This document shows, piece by piece, positions 35,539 through 44,470 of a DNA stretch of 47,767 nucleotides. The stretch lies in assembly GCA_949292375.1 (NCBI GenBank), contig CASEZG010000011.1, forward strand, positions 1-47,767. The letters are read 5' to 3'. A program made the position numbers and the translations under genes. Every line of letters starts with the position of its first letter. Position 1 is the stretch's first letter. This DNA is from an uncultured Pseudomonadota bacterium (GTDB lineage: Bacteria; Pseudomonadota; Alphaproteobacteria; RF32; CAG-239). The notes under the pieces are model-generated. The model did not search any database and was not told the origin of the DNA. It saw only the letters and a list, made by a program, of their open reading frames with translations.

Positions 35539-37734
35539 CTATTTCCTATTGTTAAACATATTCAAAATATCTTTTGCCGTATTTTCCAACTGCTTTGCTG
35601 TATTTTTAATATCTTTTGCCGTACCTTCAACCGTTTGTTTTACAGCTTTCATACTATCATCCACAGCGGCATTTGTATCATTATATACATCACTTACAGC
35701 TTGTTCTGTTGCTGACGGCGCAGGGAATTTATCCTGATATGCCGTGCCTTTTAAGGCTGTATAACAAGGTGCCGGATCAATATCAACCAGCTTCGTTCCT
35801 AAATAAGCAGGTCCGCTCAAAGCCACGCCGACAGCCGATTTTAACGCAGCCTTATCATCAATGGAAATTTTTGGGCTTTCTAGCGTTCCTTTAATCTTAA
35901 CAAAAGAAGACAATGCTTGCAAAGCATTCGTATTAATCAGCTTTCCTGAAGACGGACGCACATCAAAATCAATTTTATCATTAATCAAATTAATATTTCC
36001 GCTGCTTGCCAAATTAAGCAAATCAGACTGCATGGCAATGCCCTTCGGAAAAACAGCTTGTCCGGCACCCAAATCAGCGCGAACAACAGCGCATTCCAAT
36101 TTCAATTTTTGCTGTGCTTTTTTCTCAACAGGCAAAACGCTGAGCAACTGCGATACAAAACTTCCCGTAAAGAAAGAGATATTTCCGGTCTGAACTTCTG
36201 ACTTGTTAACGATGGCAATAACCTGACCGTTAAGAGATTGTACCAACTGCCGATAAGTTTTTCCGGCAGCCGTTAAAGTCATCTTAATGTCCGTATTTCC
36301 GCCGGAAACTATACCAAAATCATTTGCGCCAAGAACCTGAAATTCCTTATGCAAATTTTGCAACAAAACATTTGAGCTCAAAACCTCTAACTGAATTGTT
36401 TTTGTATTGGCATTAATCTCAGCTTGTCCGTCAATCTCGCCACCGCCGAAATTAAGTTTTAAAGGGTTAACTTTCAGCAAACCGTTTTGCAAATCAACCT
36501 TGAGCTCCACATTTTGCGCACTCATACCTGAGTTAATAATCAACTGCCCAACCTTCAAATCCAATTTTGCATTAACCGCCTTCAATGCATCATAAGGCAC
36601 AGCCGTATCCGGCACCAATGGGCTTGCTTCTGCGGTTGCAATTAAAGAAGGCATTTTGAAAGCAAAATTACTCTGTTGACTAAAACTCTCCAAATTAATT
36701 TTATCACTCTGAAGATTTGCTTCAACAGCCGGAACTTGCCCCGAAATATTAGCCTTAACATCACCGACAATCAGATTATTAACAATATTTAACATTTCAA
36801 TCTGAGCCGCAACTTCTTGTGTTGTTCCCTCTACCTGAGCTTTCAGGGTTGTTTCAGGCAATTGCATATTTCCGGCCGGATTATACAGATTAATATTAGC
36901 CGCATATGCCACATCGGCAAACAAATCCCTTGCTGAACCGACAGCAGCTAAATCAACACCATAAGCACTAACATCGACATCAAACGGATAAGCCTCCTTG
37001 CCGCTCAAAAGCGCATTAACCGAACCCAACACGGCCGACCCCTTGACCGCCTGACCATCGACATCAATATCAAAACTGGTTGTAATATTATCATCCATAC
37101 TCTCGGCAGAAAGATTAAAACTATTAATAATAACATTCATAACCTTTCCGGTCTTAGCATTTGCATATTGCACCAAACCGCTTGACACCGAAACATTTTT
37201 TGCGGCAAATCCTTCTAAAAACGGCAAAACAGGATTAGCTTCAGCACCGGCAGCCTTTTCAACCTCCAAAGCCTGTGCTTCACTGATTAAACTGAATGTA
37301 GAAACAGACCTAACCGGAACAGATTTAACCGGTTTTGCACCAAAATCCCAGTTATTTTTGCCCTCTGCCGATGTTTCCAAATAAACTTCCGGTTTTACAA
37401 CCGCGATATTATCAATAACCAACTGCTTATGAAGCAAAGGCAACAAAGATAACCTAATTTCCAAACGTTCTACTTTAGCCATCTGTGGTTGAGACGCCCA
37501 AGCCGCATTTGCCAGCTCAACATCTTCAACAATCAAAGTCGGAATAAGCGAAAGTCCAAGATAAGCATTACCATTAATCGTCAGCTTACGTCCCAGCTGC
37601 TTGTCCGCAATATCTTCCACATAAGACTTATAATGATTCAAATCAAAATTGCGCACAAACAAATATCCGCCGATAGCCATAATGATAATAAGGCTGAAAA
37701 TTATTGATGCCAAAATCTTAACCAGTCTTTTCAT
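35539..37734 (-). CDS. AsmA-family envelope protein
   Basis: A 731-residue protein with one N-terminal membrane anchor (about residues 7-27) and a long periplasmic beta-rich region, the AsmA/YhdP architecture thought to help phospholipid transport to the outer membrane. The N-terminal KSYVEDIADKQLGRKLTINGNAYLGLSLIPTLIVEDVELANAAW block is the family signature; the C-terminal part (NLASSGNINLINDKIDFDVRPSSGK) is the conserved AsmA-C module. The last 60 residues form an alanine-rich, possibly coiled tail. The AAGGAG site overlaps the final codons of rluC. Confidence 0.9.
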   Translation of the reverse strand: MKRLVKILASIIFSLIIIMAIGGYLFVRNFDLNHYKSYVEDIADKQLGRKLTINGNAYLGLSLIPTLIVEDVELANAAWASQPQMAKVERLEIRLSLLPLLHKQLVIDNIAVVKPEVYLETSAEGKNNWDFGAKPVKSVPVRSVSTFSLISEAQALEVEKAAGAEANPVLPFLEGFAAKNVSVSSGLVQYANAKTGKVMNVIINSFNLSAESMDDNITTSFDIDVDGQAVKGSAVLGSVNALLSGKEAYPFDVDVSAYGVDLAAVGSARDLFADVAYAANINLYNPAGNMQLPETTLKAQVEGTTQEVAAQIEMLNIVNNLIVGDVKANISGQVPAVEANLQSDKINLESFSQQSNFAFKMPSLIATAEASPLVPDTAVPYDALKAVNAKLDLKVGQLIINSGMSAQNVELKVDLQNGLLKVNPLKLNFGGGEIDGQAEINANTKTIQLEVLSSNVLLQNLHKEFQVLGANDFGIVSGGNTDIKMTLTAAGKTYRQLVQSLNGQVIAIVNKSEVQTGNISFFTGSFVSQLLSVLPVEKKAQQKLKLECAVVRADLGAGQAVFPKGIAMQSDLLNLASSGNINLINDKIDFDVRPSSGKLINTNALQALSSFVKIKGTLESPKISIDDKAALKSAVGVALSGPAYLGTKLVDIDPAPCYTALKGTAYQDKFPAPSATEQAVSDVYNDTNAAVDDSMKAVKQTVEGTAKDIKNTAKQLENTAKDILNMFNNRK

Positions 37735-37740
37735 TGAAGC

Positions 37741-38676
37741 TTACTCCTTAAAACTAATTCCCAAAGCCTCCAAATCTGCCTTAAAATAAGCAGATATTGG
37801 AGCTTTTAATACCATCTTTTTATTATATATGACCGAGAGGTCAATTTTATAAGCATGCAAATGCAACTTATCCGTAATCTCGCCAAATTTCTTACGAGAT
37901 TCTCCGCCAAAATACTTATCATCACCCACAATCGGCACACCCAAATATTCCAAATGCGCTCTGATTTGGTGTGTTCGCCCCGTTAGTGGTCTGGCCTCAA
38001 TCAGTGCGAACTTATCTCCGGCATTATCCAAAACCTTATACTCGGTAACTGCCGGTTTGCCGTCGTCCAAGACCATACTTTTTTCACCAACTTTTTCCAA
38101 AGCTGCCTTAATCACACCCTCTTCATTTTTGGGGCAACCGACAACCAAAGCCAGATACGTTTTGGGCAGCTTATGCTCCCGAAAAGCTTTAGTCAGCAAA
38201 TCGGCATATTTTCTGTTTCTGGCCAACACCAAAAGCCCGCTTGTATCTTTGTCGATTCTATGTACCAGTTTTGGCTTCTCTTCCAACCCAAACTTCAAGG
38301 CTTCCAACATACCGTCAATATGTCTGGTCGTGTTGCTCCCCCCTTGCACAGCCAAACCGGATGGTTTGTTTAGAACAATGATATTTTCATCTTTATAAAT
38401 AACCATCGCCTGTATAAAAGCAGCATCTTTCGCCGACACTTTATTTTCAAAATTCGGCACGGCTTTTTCTTCATCCAACGGAGGGATTCTTATCTCCTGT
38501 CCGGCAACAAGTTTCAGATTCGCTTCGGCTTTTTTGCCATCAACTTTAATCTGTTTCGTGCGCAAAAGCTTCTGAAATCGCCCCAAGGACAACCCCGGAT
38601 AATACTTCAAAAACCAACGGTTTAAGCGCATTCCGTCATCTGCTCGTTTTACTTTGACAATACTTACACCGGCCAT
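37741..38676 (-). CDS. rluC: RluC/RluD-family 23S rRNA pseudouridine synthase
   Basis: A 311-residue pseudouridine synthase with an N-terminal S4 RNA-binding domain (LGRFQKLLRTKQIKVDGKKA, about residues 31-55) and the RluA-type catalytic domain. The catalytic aspartate is in HRIDKDTSGLLVLA; RPLTGRTHQIRAHL and GDDKYFG are the other conserved blocks. It probably modifies 23S rRNA, RluC-type by length and pattern. Its last codons, AAG GAG TAA, double as the ribosome binding site of asmA, which is clear translational coupling. Confidence 0.92.
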   Translation of the reverse strand: MAGVSIVKVKRADDGMRLNRWFLKYYPGLSLGRFQKLLRTKQIKVDGKKAEANLKLVAGQEIRIPPLDEEKAVPNFENKVSAKDAAFIQAMVIYKDENIIVLNKPSGLAVQGGSNTTRHIDGMLEALKFGLEEKPKLVHRIDKDTSGLLVLARNRKYADLLTKAFREHKLPKTYLALVVGCPKNEEGVIKAALEKVGEKSMVLDDGKPAVTEYKVLDNAGDKFALIEARPLTGRTHQIRAHLEYLGVPIVGDDKYFGGESRKKFGEITDKLHLHAYKIDLSVIYNKKMVLKAPISAYFKADLEALGISFKE

Positions 38677-38733
38677 TCCCGTTTCCTCTCAAAAATTTGG
38701 CTCAGTATAAATCAAAACTTCTTAATTTAGAAT

Positions 38734-38773
38734 AAAAAAAACTGTTGGGATTTTCACATCCGCAACAGTTTTC
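38734..38773 (-). terminator. Terminator of the 38787-39068 gene
   Basis: On the minus strand AAAACTGTTG and CAACAGTTTT pair, with an inner GGAT / ATCC extension, followed by eight T. It ends the rarA-crcB-38787 run before rluC. Confidence 0.75.
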
Positions 38774-38786
38774 TTTAACCTGAGAA

Positions 38787-39068
38787 TCATCTTCCGGGTT
38801 TTTTACAAACCTTTCCGATTTTTTTGGGAACATAGGGTCGCTCATTTTTACGTTTTTTAAGCACCACATTTTGCAACCTGACATCAGGCAACTTGCGCTG
38901 AGCTTCAAGAACAATGGTGTTAACTTCCAAACCATATTCTTCTTTCATGATTTTTGCCAGCTCTTGTATTTCCACATCCGTCATTTCGACCAGAGCCTTA
39001 GCAAATTCTTTCAGCGATGCTGACTTCTGAAGTCCACAATAAGCAAACAAGACATTTCTTTTTCCCAT
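38787..39068 (-). CDS. Small basic protein with an L12-N-like helical segment
   Basis: A 93-residue protein I cannot name. Residues about 18-48 (LKEFAKALVEMTDVEIQELAKIMKEEYGLEV) resemble the N-terminal dimerisation domain of ribosomal protein L7/L12, whose EMTVLEL-type helix pair binds L10. The C-terminal half is strongly basic (LKKRKNERPYVPKKIGKVCKKPGR), suggesting RNA or ribosome contact. I take the ATG at 39068; a TTG two codons earlier is possible. No good ribosome binding site is seen. It follows crcB and has its own terminator. The resemblance is by eye only. Confidence 0.65.
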   Translation of the reverse strand: MGKRNVLFAYCGLQKSASLKEFAKALVEMTDVEIQELAKIMKEEYGLEVNTIVLEAQRKLPDVRLQNVVLKKRKNERPYVPKKIGKVCKKPGR

Positions 39069-39117
39069 AGTCAAAAATTTTTAATAATACGACATAATTT
39101 AATAAAAAACTTTTTTG

Positions 39118-39477
39118 CTAAAAACAGATTTTAGCCAGCTTAATTCCACATGCCAAGAACAAAATACCCACAATGATTGAGCCTAAAAGATAAGCCAACC
39201 CTTCATAAACTCTTTGCGAATTAACCAACAAATTAAAATCCAACATATAAGTAGAAAAGGTCGTAAAACCGCCTAACAATCCGGTAATGATAAAAGCTCT
39301 AACTTCTGGTCGCAAATTTGCTCTCTCGGCAAAATAAGCATAAGCCATACCGATAAGCATCGCCCCCAAAATATTAACCAGCATAATTCCCCAATGGCTG
39401 CCGATTTTAGATGACAACAAATGTCTTAAAACCGAACCCATACCACCACCGATAAAAATCGCTGCAATCACATTCAT
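39118..39477 (-). CDS. crcB: Fluoride channel CrcB/FluC
   Basis: A four-helix inner-membrane protein of 119 residues that works as a dual-topology dimer to export fluoride. Family marks: GGGMGSVLRHLLS near the N-terminus, GTxxVN-like MLVNILGAMLIGM, and the filter region GLLGGFTTFSTYMLD. It begins 14 bases after the rarA stop with AGAGGAAGAG before the ATG, so it is read from the rarA transcript. No fluoride riboswitch is visible in the short gap. Confidence 0.95.
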   Translation of the reverse strand: MNVIAAIFIGGGMGSVLRHLLSSKIGSHWGIMLVNILGAMLIGMAYAYFAERANLRPEVRAFIITGLLGGFTTFSTYMLDFNLLVNSQRVYEGLAYLLGSIIVGILFLACGIKLAKICF

Positions 39478-39491
39478 TTCTCTTCCTCTTT

Positions 39492-40808
39492 TTATTTAGC
39501 GGCTTGTTTAGCCTTTTGTTTTTCACGACGCAGATTATCAAAATAATCCACCCGTTTTTTAATTTCGCGTTCAAAACCCCTGTCCACCGGAAAATAGAGC
39601 TTAACACGGCTCATTCCGTCCGGAAAATAATTTGCGCCCGAAAAACCGTCTTCACAGTCAGGGTCATATTCATAGCCGTCGCTATATCCAAGCTGTTTCA
39701 TCAACTTGGTCGGTGCATTCAAAATATTTTTCGGCGGCATTAACGAGCCTGTTTTCCGCGCCAGTTCACGCGCCTTATGCATGGCTTTATATACACCGAC
39801 AGACTTCGGAGCCGTAGCCAAATATGCTACCAATTGCATAATTGCCAAATCACCTTCCGGTGAACCCAAACGATCATAAGTGTCCCAACAAGCAATTGCT
39901 TGCACAACGGCTTTCGGCTCAGCCAAAGAAACATCTTCCACGGCAAAACGCGTCAAACGCCTGAGCAAATATTTCGGGTCTTCTCCGGCCTCAATCATTC
40001 GAGCCGCCCAATAAAGTGCTGCGTCCACATCCGAGCCACGCAAGGACTTATGCACGGCCGAAATTAAGTTATAATGTCCGTCCCGTCCTTTATCATAAAT
40101 CGGTGCGCGGGACCGCACGATTTTTAAGATGCTGTCTTTGTCAAAAACTTCGCCTTCTTTGGCATAAGCAAACACACTTTCGCATAAGTTTAAAATATAA
40201 CGTCCGTCACCGTCGGCAATCTCTTTCATAAAAGTTCTGGCTTCTTCATCAACCGGCAACTTTCGTCCGACTTCCTTCTCCGCACGTTGCAAAAGCACCT
40301 CAAAAGCATCTTCATCAAGCCTATTTAAGACAAAGACCTGACATCTGGAGAGCAAAGCGGCATTAAGCTCAAAGGACGGATTTTCCGTTGTTGCACCGAC
40401 CAAAATAATCGTGCCGTCTTCCACATAAGGCAAAAACCCGTCTTGCTGCGATTTGTTAAAACGATGAATTTCATCCACAAACAGCAAAGTTCCTTTGCCT
40501 TGCGTTGCCCGCCTATCCTGAGCATATTGAAACACCCGTTTCAAATCTGCCACGCCGGAGAACACCGCCGAAATCTGCTCAAAATACAAATTTGTATTTT
40601 CGGCAATCAAACGTGCTATGGTCGTTTTACCACACCCCGGAGGCCCCCAAAGAATAAAAGACGTAATCTTCCCTGTCTTCACCATCCGCCCCAAAGGAGC
40701 ATCATCACCCACGACATGGTCTTGTCCCACAACTTCTGCCAAAGTTTGCGGGCGCAACTTATCTGCCAAAGGTCTTTTAACCTGTGTTGAAAAAAGGGTA
40801 TCTTCCAT
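39492..40808 (-). CDS. rarA: Replication-associated recombination protein RarA (MgsA)
   Basis: An AAA+ ATPase of 438 residues that acts at stalled replication forks. Features: LADKLRPQTLAEVVGQDHVVG, Walker A GPPGCGKTT near residues 54-62, Walker B LLFVDEIHRF, sensor GATTENPSF and the C-terminal MgsA domain (ISAVHKSLRGSDVDAALYW, SPEGDLAIMQLVAYLATAPKS). GGxNYFPD-type tail (GANYFPDGM) is typical. First gene of rarA-crcB-38787. The terminal region is lysine-rich. Confidence 0.96.
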   Translation of the reverse strand: MEDTLFSTQVKRPLADKLRPQTLAEVVGQDHVVGDDAPLGRMVKTGKITSFILWGPPGCGKTTIARLIAENTNLYFEQISAVFSGVADLKRVFQYAQDRRATQGKGTLLFVDEIHRFNKSQQDGFLPYVEDGTIILVGATTENPSFELNAALLSRCQVFVLNRLDEDAFEVLLQRAEKEVGRKLPVDEEARTFMKEIADGDGRYILNLCESVFAYAKEGEVFDKDSILKIVRSRAPIYDKGRDGHYNLISAVHKSLRGSDVDAALYWAARMIEAGEDPKYLLRRLTRFAVEDVSLAEPKAVVQAIACWDTYDRLGSPEGDLAIMQLVAYLATAPKSVGVYKAMHKARELARKTGSLMPPKNILNAPTKLMKQLGYSDGYEYDPDCEDGFSGANYFPDGMSRVKLYFPVDRGFEREIKKRVDYFDNLRREKQKAKQAAK

Positions 40809-40891
40809 ATTTTTTCGATTCGCTAAATTAAAAATTTAGGTTAGTTATAGCAGAATTTTCAACAAACTCAAGTACACAAAAAACAAAAAAA

Positions 40892-43237
40892 CTAATGTTT
40901 TTCAAACGGATTTTGACTAACATCTCGACTCAAAGAAAAAGAATCTTCATCCATCCACCAATCTTCCGTGTCGGTCTTAGGCTCCTTGTTTTCCCTAAGC
41001 TCGTCGAAACTTCCTTCTTTACTCCATCTTTCCGAAATATCTTCTGCCAAAGCACTTTGCTTATCCTGCGGAGCTTTCATAACATCTTCAGCCACCAAAT
41101 CAATCTGGTCATTCAAATAAGCATCAATATCCTCTTCTCTCTCAACCGTGATACCCGCATTTTTCAAAATATCCAACAACTGCGGAACTTCAGCATCTTG
41201 TATATTTCTGTTCTTAACAATACGTTGAGGCAAGAAATAAGCCGTTTCTTTTAATGCTTTTTCTTTTAGCATTTCATCACGCAAAAAATACCAAGAATCA
41301 ATTTTCACCGGCAAATGATAATATCCTTGCGCCAACAATAAATGCTGCCCCTTCCGCACCACGTTAACCTTGCTTTTCTTCAATAAATCATTCGCGATTC
41401 TATGATAATATCCGGCATCGGAGAAACCTTGTTTAACCGTCGGGAAAGCCCCGTTTACAACCGCCGGCACCTGAACAGACTTCGTGCCATATACCGCCAA
41501 GCGATTAAAATGATTACTCAAACTCTTGTTGTTTTCGGCAAACAAAAGTTTATACGCCGTATTGGCAACAATATCCTCAAGTCCCTCTCGTCCATAATTA
41601 TCATGAACATTTTTCAGGTTATCCGTTAATAGCATAAAGGACAAACCAAGGTTTTCTCCATGTTCTAAGCCTTCGTGCAACAAACTGAATTTTGGCAGAA
41701 TTTCAAAATCATCAAACACAAACATCAAAGGAGATTTTTCTTCTTTATCAGTCTCCGAAAGACAAGTTTTAAGAATCATATCCACCAAGAACCTTGTCAT
41801 AAACGCCGAAGACTTATTATCAGCAACCATATAAATAGTTTTTATTTCGGAAGTATCCCGAAGTTCAGACAAAACAATATCGCTGGAAGAAGTCCTTTCT
41901 CTGACGGAATTTTTGCGAAAGACCATCAAAGGCTCCAACATCATGGCAAAAATCTTTTTACGCTGTTTTTTGGTCAAATAATATAAATGCTGCATAACCT
42001 GATTTGCTCGCGGATGATAACCAAAGAACTCCGCCTCCTTAATAAAGTTATTCAGCATAACTTTCCAACGACCATAAGTCTTTCCGGCAGCCTCTTGCCT
42101 GATTGTATAATATCTTTCAATCAGGCAGTCCACCATCATCGCAAAACAAAACTCTTTTCCTTGCCAAAGTGGCGGAATATTATCCCAACTTCCAATTGGC
42201 AAATAATTATCTACGGTTAATGTATTATTTTGCAGATTCTGAATCGCTTCCTCGGCATAAGCCTTGGGCATAAGAGCATAATAACTGAGCAAAATATCTT
42301 TATCTTCGCTTTTCAGCCTTCCATGTTCCAAAATCTCGCTCAAAAAATAATCATTTGCCGATGCTTGCTCTATTTTTGAAACATAAAATTGCAACAAACC
42401 TTCCAATGCAATTCCGGCTAACTTAATCCAATAATTATCGTCTTTTTCACCAACAACATATTTGGCAATCCAAAGCAAATAATGATCTCTTTCCAAACCC
42501 TTAGGTGGCAAATTTCCCTCTGAAAAAGGATTCCATCTTGGCCAATACTCTCCCTTGTCCGGCCTGTCAGACATATTCCAGTTAAAATAATATACCTCGC
42601 CGAGTTTAGAGCGATACCCGCTGGTATATTTTGGTAAAGAGCCCTTGCTGTCCACAGCCACAATGCTGACATTATCACTTTGCAAAATACTTGGGATAGC
42701 AACTGTCGATGTTTTTCCAAGCCCCGGAGACCCCCAACCGAACACCGACAAAAACTTTTGCGGATGCAAAATTCTTCCGCCAAAACGTCCGAAAACACCG
42801 ACCCCTTCATTAAATAACCCCATTTGCTCAATATCTTCTTCCTTGGCAAAACGGTTATAAAGCTTGTACCATAAGCTGAAAGAATAAGGACTTTTTACAA
42901 AAACCCCAATAGTCAAAACCAAAAACAAAATCGGTGCCAATAAAGGCACAAAAGATGCAACCTTCAACTGTCCGTAGCTAAAAGCCAAAACAAAAACATT
43001 CCACCATTGTGCGTAGGCCTCAATTAAAAAAGACGGATCTTTTCTTAAATGCAAAAGAAATTTACTTATATTCTCAAGCGTTTTTTCATTAACGCCATAT
43101 TGTACAAAATATGCGGCAGACAAAAAAGCCGCACCGCATACAAACAAAAAAACACAAGCCATCAACAGCCACAAAAAGCCTTTAACCCAAACACGAAGCG
43201 TAATATCCGCTCCAACATTTTGTTGCTCATCGCCCAT
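40892..43237 (-). CDS. VirD4/TraG-like type IV coupling ATPase
   Basis: A 781-residue inner-membrane ATPase with two N-terminal membrane regions (about residues 18-43 and 82-114). Walker A is GSPGLGKTS (169-177), then AVDSKGSLPKYTSGYRSKLG as in VirD4/TraG. Walker B is LMFVFDDF (about 504-511), with Asp510 where relatives have glutamate. The C-terminal acidic tail beyond residue 690 is unusual. Family members feed DNA or proteins into type IV secretion channels. The start overlaps the end of the pentapeptide gene by 11 bases. No relaxase or VirB genes lie in this window, so the substrate and partner channel are unknown. Confidence 0.8.
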   Translation of the reverse strand: MGDEQQNVGADITLRVWVKGFLWLLMACVFLFVCGAAFLSAAYFVQYGVNEKTLENISKFLLHLRKDPSFLIEAYAQWWNVFVLAFSYGQLKVASFVPLLAPILFLVLTIGVFVKSPYSFSLWYKLYNRFAKEEDIEQMGLFNEGVGVFGRFGGRILHPQKFLSVFGWGSPGLGKTSTVAIPSILQSDNVSIVAVDSKGSLPKYTSGYRSKLGEVYYFNWNMSDRPDKGEYWPRWNPFSEGNLPPKGLERDHYLLWIAKYVVGEKDDNYWIKLAGIALEGLLQFYVSKIEQASANDYFLSEILEHGRLKSEDKDILLSYYALMPKAYAEEAIQNLQNNTLTVDNYLPIGSWDNIPPLWQGKEFCFAMMVDCLIERYYTIRQEAAGKTYGRWKVMLNNFIKEAEFFGYHPRANQVMQHLYYLTKKQRKKIFAMMLEPLMVFRKNSVRERTSSSDIVLSELRDTSEIKTIYMVADNKSSAFMTRFLVDMILKTCLSETDKEEKSPLMFVFDDFEILPKFSLLHEGLEHGENLGLSFMLLTDNLKNVHDNYGREGLEDIVANTAYKLLFAENNKSLSNHFNRLAVYGTKSVQVPAVVNGAFPTVKQGFSDAGYYHRIANDLLKKSKVNVVRKGQHLLLAQGYYHLPVKIDSWYFLRDEMLKEKALKETAYFLPQRIVKNRNIQDAEVPQLLDILKNAGITVEREEDIDAYLNDQIDLVAEDVMKAPQDKQSALAEDISERWSKEGSFDELRENKEPKTDTEDWWMDEDSFSLSRDVSQNPFEKH

Positions 43238-44402
43238 TGCCGCCTCGAGACATAATTCTAACGTCTATCTGTTTCTTATCTTCACGTCTTTCTTCTTTGG
43301 CAGATGTTTCTCGCTTAACCTCTTGAGCCACTTCTTGTTTTTTGTTACGTCTGTTTTCAAGTTCCTGCCTTTTATGCTCCTCAATCTGCCGTCTTAAAGC
43401 GGCTTTATTTTCATCTGCGGCTTTCTGTTGAGTGGACTTAACCTCTTCCAAAATTTTGCTGTCCTTAACCTGCGGCCTTTTGGCATCGCGTCTGAAAATC
43501 TTCTTCCCGACATCCAAAATTTGTTTAATCGTAATACCTTCCTGATGCAAAGCATCCCAAGTACCAAACTCTCGCCCGTCATCTCGAAGCAACGACATCA
43601 TATCAATACCGACCTTACCCTTTTCGCCTTTTTTCTGCTTGGGAGCCAAGAGCATTTTCATCTCTTCCGGCGTCGGCACACGTCCCAAGGCCTGAGCAAT
43701 CTGCTGCGGTGTAATGATACATTCGCTTAAATCAAGTTCCATAATATTAATGCCGGTAAAATCTATACCGGTAAAATCTACCCCGCGCAAATCCAAATTT
43801 TTCAAATCAATTTTGGTCAAATCTAACAACATCAAATTAAGCTTGCTCAGATTAAGCTTATGCGGATAATATTTTGCCAAATATTCAACCAGCTCTTGCA
43901 AATCTTGCAAAGCCATTTCATCAATCTCAATATCAAGCAAAATAGCATTTTCAATATCAACATCCGTAAGCTTAACCTTATTAAGCTTTGCGCCGGTCAA
44001 ATCCGCCCCGATAAGCTGTGCGCCGGACAAAACCGCACCGGTTAAATCCGCGCCGCGCAAATTAGCTCCGGTTAAATCCGCACCCGAAAAATCCACACCG
44101 CTTAGGTTTGCCCCCGAAAAATCCACGCCTTTCAGATTCGCAACCGAAAAATTGGCATTTTCCAAATTTTCGTTAGAAAAATGCCCGCCTTCCAAATTTT
44201 TGCCGACAAAATCAATTTTAAAAGAAAGAAAATTATCTAACCCGTCAATTTTAACGGAATCCTTATCAAGAGTAGAAACAGCACTCCAAGAACAATCACT
44301 ATCTTCTTTGTCCGCAGAGACCTGATGAGCTCTTTGTTCTTTATAAGCTCTGGCTTTATCCTTCAAAGCATTAATTTCAAAATCTTTCTTGCTCTTTGTC
44401 AT
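43227..44402 (-). CDS. Pentapeptide-repeat protein with long charged C-terminus
   Basis: A 391-residue protein. After a polar start (KSKKDFEINALKDKARAYKE), residues about 60-155 hold around 15 consecutive A(D/N)LxG-type pentapeptides (NLSGVDFSGADLTGANLRGADLTGAVLSGAQLIGADLTGA), which fold into a right-handed beta-helix. A second short block follows near residues 195-230 (DLRGVDFTGIDFTGI). Then comes a linker and a helical, glutamate/arginine-rich tail of about 100 residues. The ATG at 44402 is chosen over a TTG two codons upstream. It overlaps the coupling ATPase gene, so the two are translationally linked. Confidence 0.8.
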   Translation of the reverse strand: MTKSKKDFEINALKDKARAYKEQRAHQVSADKEDSDCSWSAVSTLDKDSVKIDGLDNFLSFKIDFVGKNLEGGHFSNENLENANFSVANLKGVDFSGANLSGVDFSGADLTGANLRGADLTGAVLSGAQLIGADLTGAKLNKVKLTDVDIENAILLDIEIDEMALQDLQELVEYLAKYYPHKLNLSKLNLMLLDLTKIDLKNLDLRGVDFTGIDFTGINIMELDLSECIITPQQIAQALGRVPTPEEMKMLLAPKQKKGEKGKVGIDMMSLLRDDGREFGTWDALHQEGITIKQILDVGKKIFRRDAKRPQVKDSKILEEVKSTQQKAADENKAALRRQIEEHKRQELENRRNKKQEVAQEVKRETSAKEERREDKKQIDVRIMSRGGNGR

Positions 44403-44470
44403 CTGCAATCCAACAAATCAAGTCCACTTCTGTGTGATAATAGCCTAATTTTCCCAAATTGACAAACATT

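Noticed and set aside
38702..38935. A 77-codon minus-strand frame
   Set aside because: Overlaps the better-supported 38787-39068 gene in another frame and runs through its terminator.
39478..39491. A fluoride riboswitch before crcB
   Set aside because: Only 14 bases separate crcB from rarA, too short for the riboswitch.
40892..43237. Calling the ATPase FtsK/SpoIIIE
   Set aside because: The membrane layout and the DSKG/TSGYR blocks after Walker A fit VirD4/TraG; no FtsK gamma domain is seen.
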